A DNA stretch of 64,000 nucleotides from Albula goreensis (taxonomy: Eukaryota > Chordata > Actinopteri > Albuliformes > Albulidae): contig CM040761.1 of the NCBI GenBank assembly GCA_022829145.1, positions 16,860,245 to 16,924,244 of the forward strand. The letters are read 5' to 3'. Numbering within the stretch: position 1 is the stretch's first letter; each line of letters begins with the position of its first letter. This document shows, piece after piece, positions 33,530-46,894 of the stretch. The notes under the pieces were generated by a model. The model did not search any database, was not told the DNA's origin, and saw nothing but the letters and a program-made list of their open reading frames with translations. The translations under genes and the position numbers were made by a program.

Positions 33530-33950
33530 CTGAGGCTATGGATGAGTAAGGAAGGTCATAGCTATTGGGTGGGAGACTTCCAAGGACAAACCAGGCTGGT
33601 GCTGGAGGTGGGTGTTATTGGATCAGTAATGTGCAGTTCTATCTCCGGGCTGGGCAGAAAATTCCAAAATTCGGTGAAAGTGATACTGTATTGTAAGACA
33701 TATCATCTTTTGAGATCACTGTCCTGACCTTCTGCAGTCATTGAAGTTCCCAGAGTACTCTCTACAAAGAGTTTGCCAGTGTCCTGGCAAGATTCCCAAC
33801 CTGATTCTCTACCATTAATCACCCACATTTTACAGGGCTCAATAATATTTAATAATATAAGACAACCTATGCAGAGCAGTCTGCCACAAAGCGGCTGCCT
33901 CAAATCAACCCACAGGGGTGATTCCAACCTGCCGCTGTAAATTGGCAATT
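33530..33950 (+). repeat. 5S-rRNA-derived SINE copy (degenerate)
   Basis: The segment at 33567-33606 (TTGGGTGGGAGACTTCC, then ACCAGGCTGGTGCTGG) resembles the 3' half of vertebrate 5S rRNA (TTGGATGGGAGACCGCC...ACCAGGTGCTG). The following ~330 bases resemble the body of a common fish 5S-type SINE, including CACTGTCCTGACCTTCTGCA, CTCTCTACAAAGAG and TTCCCAACCTGATTCTCTAC. It is diverged and not a functional 5S gene. Confidence 0.65.
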
Positions 33951-34205
33951 GGAGAGCCTGTGATTGGGTGAAATGCATAATATAGCAATTCATAGTAACT
34001 GCTCATGTACGAAACTTCTGTGCAATAGGTTGAATTTCCTCTTTTTTTTTGTTGTTTGTGCTCTCCACAACTCCTTTCTCCCAGAACATGGGTTTGATAG
34101 TCTGTTATAGGTACAGAAAAAGAGGAATTGTTGCCGCAACGGTTCTTGTCACAGTTCCACTTAAAACTGCTATAATGCAACCCATACTTATTAGTCCCCA
34201 GGAAT

Positions 34206-34213
34206 CACACACA

Positions 34214-34303
<90 letters not shown>
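34206..34303. repeat. (CA)n microsatellite
   Basis: About 45 CA units with one early CAGACA interruption. Long enough to be highly polymorphic. It yields spurious repetitive open frames on both strands. Confidence 0.97.
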
Positions 34304-34304
<1 letters not shown>

Positions 34305-35377
34305 CACAAGTAAACCAACACAAATCTGAAAGTTAACTCATCCAGGCTGTCACATGGAGGCATCACCAAAATCGATTCAAATTCAGTATACAAATGATAG
34401 CAAAATCACAACGTCCACCCGTAGTAGTGTGTGCACAGCAGACTCCCACAGATACAACTGCTGGTGTGAAGCAAAAACATTTCATGTGTACTGATTCATT
34501 TAAGTTCACATGAATACATTTATAGGAGCTAAATAGTGTATGGCCCTTTTATTTTACTCTGTCGGTGATGTCATATCCTCAGACAGATTGTTAGCCTGCC
34601 CCCTGTTGCTTTCCCTAACGGCCACTGTAAACAGAGGCAGACTGTGGCTTAAATATCAGACCTATAAACAATGGATTAGGATGAATGAATTCTCCATACT
34701 CAAAAACCCTATTGTGTTATTCGGGAGTGGGGGCCGGGGGGATTCAGTACTACACTAAAATACCATGTCATATCTGTATTAAATAGCACGTGTATCTGTG
34801 TTGAGAGATGCAGTATTGTTTTATTTGTAGCTCTTGCAGGTATGCTTAAATATGTGCATTGAAGTTGAACTGTGAAGCGCAGTTGAAGGGCTCCTTGAAA
34901 ACCAGGCAGTTATGAAAAGGTCTGCCTTTTGGTTGGAAATCTGTATGAGTTGCACTTCTCCAACCACCGGATTATGAGGATATGACTTGTTGATATGAGC
35001 TTTTGTTGTCTTCATATTCATTTTTGCAAAAATACATTTCATACATGACCCAAATATTACAGACAAAAGTGGTACACAATTTCATTAGTAAATTACTTTA
35101 GTCATAAATAATACATAGAACAACTTTGACATTTCTCAGTAAGTTATAAAATATTTTGAAATTATTTTCTTACATAACGTCACATTTAATATTTTTTTAA
35201 AAATAATATGGATTACCAATGTTGATGTTATGTTTTTTAAACCCCCTCCGCCCCACCCAATCAGCCTGGGTATCACCATTTTTCAGCCACACCTCTTCCT
35301 GTTTCCTCATTGGCATACCACTGATTTTATCACCATAAGGTTAGTCAGACTGAATCCTTATTGAACTTAAGTCTTAT

Positions 35378-35405
35378 ATAATATCATATGCTCATATGAT
35401 ATTAT
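35378..35405. repeat. Perfect 13-bp inverted repeat with 2-base loop
   Basis: ATAATATCATATG and its exact reverse complement CATATGATATTAT are separated only by CT. The palindrome is AT-rich and could extrude as a hairpin or mark the centre of a deleted palindromic element. No gene is near. Confidence 0.8.
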
Positions 35406-36780
35406 CGGAATCAGTCGAAAGTGCATTTGACCGTTTCCTAGCTTTGGGTGTCCACTCAACTTTTTCTGAATAATAGAAATAGGGCTGATGGCAACTGCAC
35501 ACCAGTGCATATTCTGTCAGCTCCGAAGAGAGAAGTTCAGAGTGCCGTTTTGTCAGGAAGCTTGTGATGAAAATAGGCCCTTGAGTATTTCAAGGCTCAT
35601 AACATTTTGTGCTGTCCAGATCACAGCCAGCACTGTATCAAGCCTGGTCTTGAACACCCCAAGTGTCTCTGCCTCTTCTGTATGCTCAATTGTGTAAGAT
35701 ATAATGGTAATACCTGTTACTGGGGATGGATTATCGAAAAGAGAAATCTGTGTCTACAGACACAAACAGCCCTCAGCTTTGGTCTCTTTACATTAGTGGG
35801 TTAGAACTGAGGGTGGTGTAAATGCATGTCCTTGAACCTCTTGCCAAAATGAGATCACTTCCTGTTGTGAAATTTTACAAAGGCATCAGGTTTAAACCTG
35901 AAGTGTCTTGGGTTTCTTGGAGCTTATCAAAATCTTTCAAACATATGATTTCTTTGTGATGTTTATGTGTTTTGTATTGGGTTCACCCTCTCTACGGTGA
36001 TCTCCCCATCTGGAAGAAAAGAGTACGCTTCTTTACTGAGAATCTCATCGCTCAGAAGATTCTAAGCACACTCAGAGGGGATTAAAAGGTGTGTCATTTT
36101 TAAATGCTTTATATGTAATTGTTCTTTGAAATGTTTAGCTCTGTATGTTTATCTCTCAGCATTATTTAAAAGCACAAAGCCCGATTTCTCCGTTTGTAAG
36201 GCCCACCAGCTGAGACACAGTACGCGGCCTCCAGCAGACAGCATATGGCTGCCATGAGAAAGCAATGTATTAGACAACTGCTCTTTCATTAGACAACTGT
36301 TTATCTTTATCCTACTATACAGCGCCAGAACATGGAAACAACCAAACAAACATCTGGCTACTGTCAGGAGCAGAAAAACCACACAACTGCAGTTTAAACC
36401 TGAATCCATGTAAATATTTCAAAATGTCAGTAATTTGATCCTATCTGAGGAGCGCTACAGCCATGTCATGCCTCCAGCTTTAATCGGATAACACGTTTTT
36501 TCTACCATGAGACTTACGTCTCGTTTTGACTTCACTTTGTCACTTCTATGAGTCTGTTTTATATCTTAAAGCATCTAATGTAGTGGACTTTAGTACGTGT
36601 TGTTTTTAAAAAACTTTGGGATCAAACAAATTCTGTCACATACAGATATTAGATATCAGATTCCAGGATATGAGTGTTCTTTGGTTTTATATCTTAAAGA
36701 TTTCATCTAATGTAGTGGACTTTACAGCACACGCTGTTTCAGGAGCTCCTAAAATGATTCACCAAAGCTTTTTAAAAAAT

Positions 36781-36880
36781 GTGTGTGCTTTGTGTGAGTG
36801 TGTGTGTGTATGCGTGTGTGTGTGTATGCGTGTGTGTCTGTGAGTGTGAGTGTGTGTGTGTGTGTGCGTGCGTGCGTGTA
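36781..36880. repeat. Imperfect (TG)n / TGTGTGCG low-complexity tract
   Basis: About 100 bases of TG-rich sequence with interspersed TGCG and TGAG units, ending in GTGCGTGCGTGCGTG. Intergenic. Confidence 0.9.
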
Positions 36881-37699
36881 TCCACGCCAGTTGGACAGTC
36901 TGAGTCATCATGAAAACTGGCTAGGCCGCCACCATGCCTGTCCTGTTCCAATTATGCTTCTGCACTAAGAAACCCAAAGTCAAGACGTGTTTCTGGCTTA
37001 GTCTCTCCCAGTCACCCTCAGGACTCTTGATATTACAAAAAGGGACTTGTCACAGTCCCAGCAACAAGCCAACAGCAAACCACTTGTGAACTTAGATTGA
37101 AAAAGTGGAAATTGCATTGTGGGGGCCATTGCTAATGTTCTACAATTACTTGCCTCCAAGAGGATTCTCCTGTCTGAAGAATGTCATTTGTTCTCCCCTC
37201 TCTGTTTCATTCCATCTGAAAAGAACGAGGGATCCTTTTAATTGCTCTTGATTAAACTATTTTAAAGCCCCATGCTCTAGGCAACTCATTCTACCTTATA
37301 ATTAACATGTTAAACACTGTTACACACAGCTTTCTATTCTCATTTGAAGTGCTGTCCAAGCTACCCTCACACTGCACCTCACATAGCCAGAGTAAAGAGC
37401 TTAGTCATGTCTGCATCCTCTGATCATCTGGACCTGTTCTATGACCAGAATTGCAGCCAGTCTTAAAATGAAACACTGCTCAAATCCTAACAAACAAAAT
37501 TTATTTTGCAAGTGCAAGCAGAGTTGGTTGTCAAACTGCCATTAGAGCATTGAATGATATTCCGGAAGGCAGATCTGGACATTTTCCCATCCTAGTCTCA
37601 TACAAGTACAATTCCTGAATGCTGCTCTGTGTTCTTGTGCCACTGGTTGCCCTATTTAATATGATTAACTGCCCTCTCAGTCAGAGCAAGATGCATGCA

Positions 37700-37865
37700 G
37701 ACCGCAGGTGTTTGATTGACCAGTGGGGGTCGCTGGAGACATGAGACATGAACATCCCTACTGACTGAGATCTTGCCATCCCCGGGTGACACTATGGCCA
37801 ATTTTGTGTCGCATTGGGGAGCCTGCCTGTACACTGTAAAGGTGCCCCATCAGCTTGAGCTATCC
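37700..37865 (+). repeat. Probable interspersed-repeat fragment
   Basis: A GC-richer block containing GACCAGTGGGGGTCGCTGGA and GGTGACACTATGGCCAATTT that resembles a dispersed element found in several fish genomes. I recognise the pattern but cannot assign a family or exact ends. Confidence 0.35.
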
Positions 37866-37999
37866 AGCAGCTCCATACTACATTTACAGTTTTAACAATA
37901 TTACTATTTATTAAGAACAATTTCATTCATCCTGATCAGTGTAACAAATTCACATCACCCTTTGAGATTGCTCAGTGAGGGTGACCTTTCCTCCTAACT

Positions 38000-40900
38000 G
38001 TGTGCCACGTCACAGTTAGAGCCCTGAACCCCAGCAGTGTTATCTAACATATAGGTGAGACGTAACAGTCTCTCCATTGTTACATCCTTACCTGTGACGA
38101 CAGTCTCTTACTGTCCAAAGAAGCCCACAGACACTGCTGTAAGGAGCAGCCGAGTACAGTTTGTAACTTTACATGAGTGAGGGTAATTGTTGAGAGTAAA
38201 TCTCACAGGCGAGTGGCTGATTACGTCGATTTAAGCAGAACCTGCAAGGCAAGCGGACAGATAGCTATTTGAGTACGTCATAGATTCCCTTCAGGGAAAG
38301 TAGAAAACATCCACATCAACAATACCATAAAACTAGATTCCAGGAAACAATTTATACCATAGATATAAAACACAGGACATATTCTGGATTTATTTAACAG
38401 AATAGGAAGTGCGGCAGCGATGGAGGGAACTCTAAGTGGGGGCCAAGCAAACTCTAAGACCAGCTCAACCTAATGGAGAATTATGGCTAGGGTGAAACGT
38501 CATGAAATTAATTTATCATATTTAACATATAATGCCTTCACTAAGACTGACACCTTTCCCCAAACTGCCCCCCACCCCAAACCCATACTCTCCACATCCC
38601 CCAGGGAAAAGGAAAAAACTAAACATCGACAAATTCAAATGAAACACTTACAAATACAACTACGGAAATGAAGATGGAAAAGAAAATGAAGAATATGCCA
38701 GCTAACCCAAGCCATTCCCAGAACATGTGAAAAAGAGGAGCGGGGGGCGGCCCTTCATCTGTTACATGTAAGAATCACATCCAGAGCAATTTGCTAATTT
38801 TGCTTTAAGTCAGGGTGAAGCCTAATTCAAGGCTACACTTCAAAGCCTCTACAGTGCCTCTCTTTTCTGTTTGTGTTTATGCAGCTGTTTGTTCTGAATT
38901 GCGGCTTCAGAAAATATTCAAACTTGGAGGAGCTGGAGGAAATCTTTCAAAAAGTCCAAAATGCATTTATACTTTTCAGATCGGAGTGAGCGTAGCCAAA
39001 TGTTAGCAATTTTAAAGCAGAAAAAAATGACATCAGCAAGGTATATACTTTTTACAAGAGAAGACTGGATATCATAAACTCATATTCATGTAGAAACAAA
39101 TGCTTATTTGGGTGGTATGCTGTTAGTTTGATCCATTAACATCAGATAAAAAAATAACCCTTTCTGTGCTGTAACAGAGCACCTTTCATTAAGAGTTTTG
39201 AACCTTGTGCCATCAAACAAATCAGTGTCTGTCTCAGTATTTGTTCTATATCTCTGTATACCTCCAAGGGACATTGTACTTGTTCTACTTCTCACAGGGT
39301 TGTGTTTCATGACTGTATGTGCTACAAAATAGACACCCTCAAATGATCAAATGTAGTATTCTTTGGATATCATCGCCATTGACCTGTTTCAGCCATGCCA
39401 GACAGGATGGCTGGCACATATGAGCCATCAATGTGAAAAAACTTGCCAGTCAGTGAGCTCATACCTCTCCCAGCCTCCAGTAATGCGAGGTGTGACATTA
39501 TGCCGATTTGCTGACTGAGGTGGTGTGAAGGAACTGATGTAGTACCAGCATCATAATCAGAAATTAATGGGTTTGAACAACTGCAAACACTTTGAAGCTT
39601 ACGACAACACCATCCATACAACATCGGCCTCCATGGGAATAGCTTTCTCTATGTGTGGTATCTGTCAGTCAAGGAACAAATGATGTAAGGAAGCAGGGAA
39701 TGGCAGGGAAAGGTTTCATAAACCCTACTATGGGTGAAGCCACCAAGAGGTTATCCGTAGTGACTGATATGAACCAATCATTGTTTTCTGTTTTGGGGAG
39801 CGCTGTCTTTTTATTGATTTATATGGGTTGGTGGTTAACAGCATATTGAAGTTCTCTCTCTCCCTTTAATAAACCACTGTATTCAACTTTTGGTGATGCC
39901 TTTGTTTTCATTAGCGTATGAATTATGTTTAGCCAATTGTGTAGCTTAATTCTGGGTGGAAAGTGCCCACCCACACGAATGCAGAGATCTTTCTGGGAAG
40001 GATAGAACAGTGCAACAATAGAACACTGTCAGGGATATGTCATCATCATACAGTCACTAGCCAATGCCCAAATCCTGGCACAGCCAGAATGTCCACTTGT
40101 GGAAACAAGCCTTACCAGTTTTCCACCTAAGGGACTGCTATTGGCAAATAAAATACAACAAAATAGACCAGAAACTGGGAATGGGGCAATGGTGCCCAAA
40201 CTGGATCATGAAAATCATGTGGAAACATTTTTCACAATATTACTTGTTATCAGTTGAAACACTTTATATCAGCTGAATAAAGTTTTGCATGAATAACAAA
40301 CAATGCTTTTACTGCATTTTAAAGTTGTCTTGACATTGTAACACCACTCAAAAAGCAACAGTTTATTGAGATGACAGTTGTAAATAGAATGCGCTCAACA
40401 ATTCAGTAGTTCAGATAGTTTATAAAAGACAGTGCTGATGGACAGAGGCTGTTAAGAGGCATATGGAACATGATGACAATTTTGAGATGATCCACTGCAT
40501 GTGGGAGCTGATAAGTCTGTATATGTGAATGAGTGTGTACATGTGTTTGTCTACAAGATGTATGCACTGCAAAGAAACTGCAGGTGTTTTTACTTTAAAA
40601 TGTTAGCAAAACCCTGCATTATTATTTTAATTTATGCCAACTTATTTTACCAAATTGAGTGTCACCTAAAGTTTTTATATTTTCAGCTGAATAAACAGAA
40701 AAGGTTAAATTACCTGACATTAAGTTTTTTTATACAGAATAAATAATCTGCGGTTCTGGGATCTTTAATGCTGAGTAGCCTCTTCAGCTTTCTGCTGCAT
40801 TTGTATCCTCCAGATTTTAGCATAGTGCCTGTGTACCTGAGAGATGCCAGACTGTGGAATTTTCATATTTAGTCTTTGCATCAATATGAGCATTCTTAAA

Positions 40901-43100
40901 GAAATCTTAACAAAGATCATTAAAAATGTGATCCTTGACCCATTGTGTGATATTTTGGAATGCAGGGGTACATATGCAGAGTAGTTGGTTTGACCAGATT
41001 TCCGTCAAAAGGGACAGCACAGTACAGAAACCAGGACAATCTTCCATCTCTCTAACCTATCTTCAGAATATTCCAGATTTGTTTCCCTGCAATCTGATTG
41101 GATCTATCATGTTTATGCAGTGGTATTTTATGATGGTGTTAGCTTGATTTGCAGTGTCCAGTTGGAGCCTCACCAACAAAACATTCATCTGAAGCACCTG
41201 GCCATTAATTTTTTAAAGGAAACATTGGATTGACACATCTCACATCAGCATTTGATCTCGTCGAAATTTTATGATTTACAATGTTGTGCCTGAAAATGTA
41301 GGATACCAAACTCCACATTGATTATGAGAGATATGAGAGGTAGCACTGCAGGAAGTGAAAACACAGAGACATCCTTTCTGCCTTGATTCAGGTGATGTGG
41401 TTGGGTCCGTCCTACATTTAGCTACTGTTGTAAATTACCCAGTGTACAAAATGAGACATTCAGAAAACATACTTTCTCCACCTGAGTCTCAAATGAAACA
41501 TGAATTAATGTAAGTACAATACAACACAAATCCTTTGCTGTGCAGTTTATTGTTACAAAATGTCTTGTATTTGATTTAATTTTTCATTGACATGTTCTAA
41601 CATTAATTTTTGGTGGAATTTTATCTCCAGGGCACTCCATGCAAAAGAAAGTACATGATTGAATTAGTCAGGGGGCAAGTCTAGCAGATTCTCCAGTCAT
41701 ATAAGACCACAACAGGGAAAACAGAGGTTAGACTCATGGTGACAAACAGAAACCAAAAGGAAAAAAGCCTTGAAGCATTGCTGTACTATCATCCCTAGTG
41801 AGGAGACTTAAAACGCCATGTAGATGGCCTGCCAGGCCGGTGCAGGTAGTGTTGTAATCACCTGATTGGTGCAACCTCTCAGCTCCACTGCTAACATGTT
41901 ACAGCAGACTCGGCTAGTTTTTGTATGATGCAAACTCTAAACGGAGCTTCCCACCTGAACTGGATTTACTTGATTATGATAAAAGAAGGTATTTGTTATG
42001 TTGAATGAGAATGCCAATGAATACTTAAAGTAACTGTGTCTGGAAATCGAAACATTTTATGTAGTTTACACAGATTTACAAGTATCATATTTTATCTCAG
42101 CTTTAAGTTATAAACCCTGTGGATTGCAAAACATACCAAGTCTCTTTGCACATAGAGTGAAGACTGTTTGTGAATAGGTAAATAAAACTGTGAATAAGTA
42201 TTACTTATGCTTTAAAAATGATAGACTGGTTATAAAATTTGTGAGATTAGTGGCCATTACCTAAATGAACTGCAAGCCTATTGGCTCATTATTAACTTTG
42301 TGTTTGGTGTCCTTGCTCAAGTTCACCCACAACTTCACCTTTCTCTGTTCTCTCCTATGTACATGTCAAAAGCAAATTCTCTTTAATTCTGTAATGTTCT
42401 GTACATTACATTTTTTATAAAAATATTTTAAAATACTGTGTAATTGAAATACATATTACTTTCTAGTACTGAAACACATTTTATCTAATAATTCAGACTA
42501 TGCTTGGGGAAATAATCACATCTTCCAAATGTACTTATATGCTTCCTGACATTGGAATATCTTCTCTTTGAAATAATTTTCCATGTTCAAAATAATAATT
42601 TGGGTCAATAGGTAAAGTAGTAAACTTTAACATAGACACAATTTATGCTTTGTAATATTTCATTATAGTAGCCAATTGCAAGTAGCCTTTTTTCAAAACA
42701 AAAAGTTTACAATTGTACAATGGAAAATTAAATAGACATACAACAATTTGCACAATAGTATACTAGCAAAAAATAGAATGTATGACTGTACTAACTAGAC
42801 AATAGAAGGATTTCTAATTTATTTAAACTGCGCACATGAAGTACATTGTAAAAACGAACAAACGACAAGCCTTTCTAAATAATAAGCATTAGCCATCAAT
42901 GTCTGTATTAATTTTAAATATGTTAAATACACAATTTTAAATTATATGTCGACTGGATGATTGGCGGGACAAGATTTTAATGCAAGTATATTCCAGAGGA
43001 TGCTTGCATATTGTTTTACAACAATCAACTTGTCAGCTAACGCGCATTAAGAAAGACAACGCTGATGTCAGCAACCTATCTTGACGTAGAAAAAAGAAGG
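38000..43100. other. Gene-poor intergenic DNA
   Basis: About 5 kb of AT-rich sequence between the repeats described and the promoter of the BTB gene. Only chance open frames are present, none with recognisable protein similarity or exon-like structure. I see no RNA gene. Confidence 0.5.
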
Positions 43101-43139
43101 GGCAAAAAATAAACCATACAAATTGAGTGACAGTCGTAA

Positions 43140-43522
43140 TGACCAATCGCATTGTCCTGGGTGGGAAATTCTTAAAAGAGTCTACTAATAGGCATTGACG
43201 GAGGAGGGGGACGTCGTGGATGTTTGAATGAGGCTAGGTTGTCATGTGGCAACTAACAGAAGGTTACGAGTTAAAGAATTGGATCATTGGATCATATGAC
43301 TACGTTAAAACAGAAACATCCGAGATGAAAGCGACGGTCGTGACAGGATCTATGTATTTCAAGCTATGACTTTATTTAACTGCATTTTTCGTTGTTCCAG
43401 GAAGGCACCTCGCGCGTTACCTTGTTTGACTCGTTGCGCCGTGGCCAGCCAGTCAGCAAGCTAACTGTTAGCTACCTAGCTACACTATGTAGCAAGTTCG
43501 CTAGCTATTAGCTGAAGAAACC
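43140..43522 (+). promoter_or_regulatory. Probable promoter and non-coding first exon of the BTB gene
   Basis: CpG content rises here, a CCAAT box lies at 43143-43147 (GACCAATCGC), and a strong donor (AACC/GTAAGT) follows at 43523, about 1 kb before the start codon. A cluster of GCTAGC/TAGCTA/GTTAGCT motifs at about 43460-43510 is typical of teleost 5' regions. The exact transcription start is not visible. Confidence 0.4.
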
Positions 43523-44552
43523 GTAAGTTATTGGAGGGACAGCGGCAGCAAGCGAGACTTGCTGGTGTGAGAAAATTTGCTTTTCCTTAAGATTAAATTG
43601 CTATGTCTGGTGGCAAGGTGGCTAGGGTGACAGTGCACTGTTAGGATACATTGTTTCCGTTCGCCTTTTCAGAAATAATCGTAGACAGTAGTTGCTAATG
43701 GTTTATTTTTCCATGCAGCTTTTTGCATGACACCCTAGTTGGAGCATCCGGGGTGGACTTACTCTTCAATTTGCATCATGGTTTCAGCAATATCTTACCC
43801 ATTTTAATAGTTAACAAGCCAACATCTTCACACGTTATTGCTTCCTATCTTCCTAGCTTGTTAAATAAACTTTTTCTTTTTATAAACTACACTAAAACAG
43901 TCTAGTTCACATAGGTAACAACGTATTTCAAATTGTGTGAAATTCGCAAGTTGTGAATTCTGTTACATTGTATTAGTGGATAACGTCATAACAACATTTA
44001 AGCTGTATTCGTAGAGAATGTATCCAGAGTGCAAGTTGGCTGCTCAAAAGATAATTTTTTATTAACGCTGGGAACAATTAGCTGTTATGATAGTGATTGG
44101 CTTAGACGTTAAAATGTTCGGCTGGATTGCCTTTGAGATTTGGCAATAGAAAGCTTTTAGAAATCATCTTACCTTGGCTACATAGGCGAAGCAATAAATG
44201 AAACACATTTACCAGTGTTCTGCTTACAACTTCCCAAATACCGTAGCAGTGGGGTATTTTCATCTGTTAAGATTAATTAAACGCTAGGTAGTTAATTATA
44301 CTCATACGGTGTCGTGGTAAAATAAAGTTTCATATCTGAACTGTAACATTGCCCGAATCCGAAAAGTTTTTGGAGGACTGACGTCCCAGACTACGTCCCG
44401 GACGGGTAGGCTTCAGAGTGTGGCAACGCACATCACTTTGATTACTAGGATTGGTTTGTAAAAGGCTTCAACTAGAACATTTACTGACCAGAGGGCTAAG
44501 GAAAACGGAAATAAACAAAACAAAGCCCCTGTAAACAGGAAAGCCGGTGAAA

Positions 44553-46894
44553 ATGGCCGGCGACTGCATCTACAACCCACACTACGCTAATGATGACACT
44601 TTTGGAAACAAACATTTGTTGGGTAAAAAACAGGAACTTGCCCGGGATTTCAATGTCCTCGATGCAATGAAGGGCAATGCATCGACGTCAGTGGCGGCTT
44701 CTTCGCCCTATTTCGAAATAATAGACGGGGTGCTGTATCGTAAAAAGTTGGAAAAGGGATACACAAATTACAGAGAGGTGTTAGACAAGGACAGGCGACA
44801 GAACGCGATCGCCACGTTCCATCTGAAGGGAAAGGGACACCACACCTTGGAGGACACCTACAGATTCGTAGCAGAAAACTACTGGTGGGAAGGTAGGTAT
44901 TGGCGATGCTGGTTTACGACTGTCCGAACCATAAACACCCCAAATCGTGTAGGCTTAGAGCATCGTTCCTTGTGAACCAAGTGCGCTGCTACAGACAGGG
45001 TCCAGTACATGCAAGGAAAATAGCCCGCCCTGCCCTATGCTCTTCCCTATCAATGTCAGTGCTAGCTATCCGGTTAGCTTGCCGGCTAACTTGCATTTTA
45101 TGATTGTATATCGTCTGCTGTCATGAAAGTTAACATTGTGTTTGAACGCAGTGCCACCTGTTTCCGTGTAGCATTTTCTCTTAAGCTCGCCAGTGATATG
45201 CTTTTTCCCAGTTAGCAGGAACCTGCAAACAAATGTGTAACTCCGCTTCATGGTCCATAGGCTATGCGACCTCTATGCTATACATGTGCAAAGCTTTTCT
45301 TGCCTAGATCTCCCTGCCCAATTGAATATTGTAGGAAACGTAGTGGAACTCGGATTCCGTACTAAGCTGCTGTTCTGAAAAGGCTTTGAGCGTTCGTAGA
45401 AATAAATATTGAATGAAATGCAGAATTATGCTTGAGGGCCGCCTACACTCTGGTGCTGAGGAAATGTTATGCATATTAGCTAATATCATGGAAATATTAT
45501 ATGGGGTATTTCTTATGTATGCTATTCTTTCCTTATATAAGCTGCTTCTTTTGTATGTAGAATGTCTATGTGCATTAAGCAGGTTCAATTTTAAATGTTA
45601 TTTATTTTACGTGTATTTAGTCAGTATGTATGCAAAGTTCCATGGATTGAGTTGGGGAATACGCATTTTCAAATTCTTGGAAGAATTTGCTCATCTACCT
45701 CAAGAAGCAAAACACTGGTCTGCGTAGTGTGCGCTTGCTGCGTTTGATTGGGAAAAACCTCGTTTTAGCTCCGGTTTAATTAGTTGCGTGAAAAGCACTG
45801 GCAACATCTAACAGTGGCTAGCTGGTGACACCGCCGTAAGTTATGAACTAAACACAATTCTCCCTTGTCACAATTATGAATCACAGACTGTTTAGCTAAA
45901 ACTGAATTAAAGGCAGATTTTCCTTGGACCACAGTAACGAAGAACAAGATCAGAGGTATTCGCTTTTATTGTTGCCTCTGATAAGAGGGGTAATGGGAGA
46001 CAGTGCATGTAGCCTAATGTTTCGACTGTCCGGCAGAGACATATACGAGGATAAAAAGTTACTGGGTCCACATTGGAGGGTTCCCAACTCAGAAAATGTC
46101 TTGGGCATGCGCTCTTCGTGTTTTTATAATTGAAGATTAAGATGAAAGTGTTCAGGAATGGAAACAATTTGGTGAGAAATGAAGCTCTATTTCACTTTTT
46201 GTGTATGGGAGGGGGGCACACTATTGTATTTGGAGGAATGCTGCTTAATGTTGAATAACCTGCATCTGTCTCTTGCCAATTCCTGTATTTGATCTTGACT
46301 TGATCTTCTCCTGTGTCTACTTTATCTGTCCACTATATCGTTTTGAGAAAAGGCAGTTCATGCATACTACATACTGCTTCCACTCCTTCACTGGAAAACA
46401 GTGTGCAACTGCTTCACCACATACCCAAAAATTAATAACTTCAATATGATTTCAGTGCATTTCTTTGATTGGGTTAAATGGGTGCATAGTTTTATTTCAT
46501 AGCCAGACAGCACACAGAGCACAGAATACCCTTTGGTTTTGTCTAGTCTTTACTAGAGGCCAGTAATCAGCAGCCAAAAAAAACAGCAGTTTGAAACGGC
46601 ATAGGTTTTCATATGTGCATGTGAGCTTCCTGAGTGGCGGCCACTACCAGACAGATTTCATTTAGGATGGTCACCTGCTAGTGAAATTAAGGATGGTGCC
46701 GACTGCTGTCAATTGGGAATGCTCTGTACTCATCTGGTTTATAGTCTCTGCGCCAGCACAGATGAAATCACATCCTATGGTGAGGGTGGTAAACTGATGG
46801 TCCGCTGTGTTGTCTCTCTTCAGGAATGTACTTCCACATCCGCGAGTATGTCCTGGGATGCCAGGAGTGCCAAGCGCAGCAGGAGAGAAAGAAG
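44553..46894 (+). other. Integrase-type H2C2 zinc-binding region (exons 1-2 of BTB gene)
   Basis: The translated pair of exons contains YFEIIDGVLYRKKL, then H-x5-HH at FHLKGKGHH, LEDTYRFVAENYWWEGMYFH and C-x2-C at GCQECQ. Spacing and the YWW-G core match the N-terminal HHCC domain of Ty3/gypsy integrases and of the host proteins GIN1 and ZBTB11. The intron falls at WWE-G, phase 1. Confidence 0.8.

Noticed and set aside
33560-33610. Functional 5S rRNA gene
   Set aside because: Only the 3' half resembles 5S, with many substitutions; the body that follows fits a SINE.
34049-34393. Open frames rich in Cys-Val or His-Thr
   Set aside because: Produced entirely by the (CA)n microsatellite.
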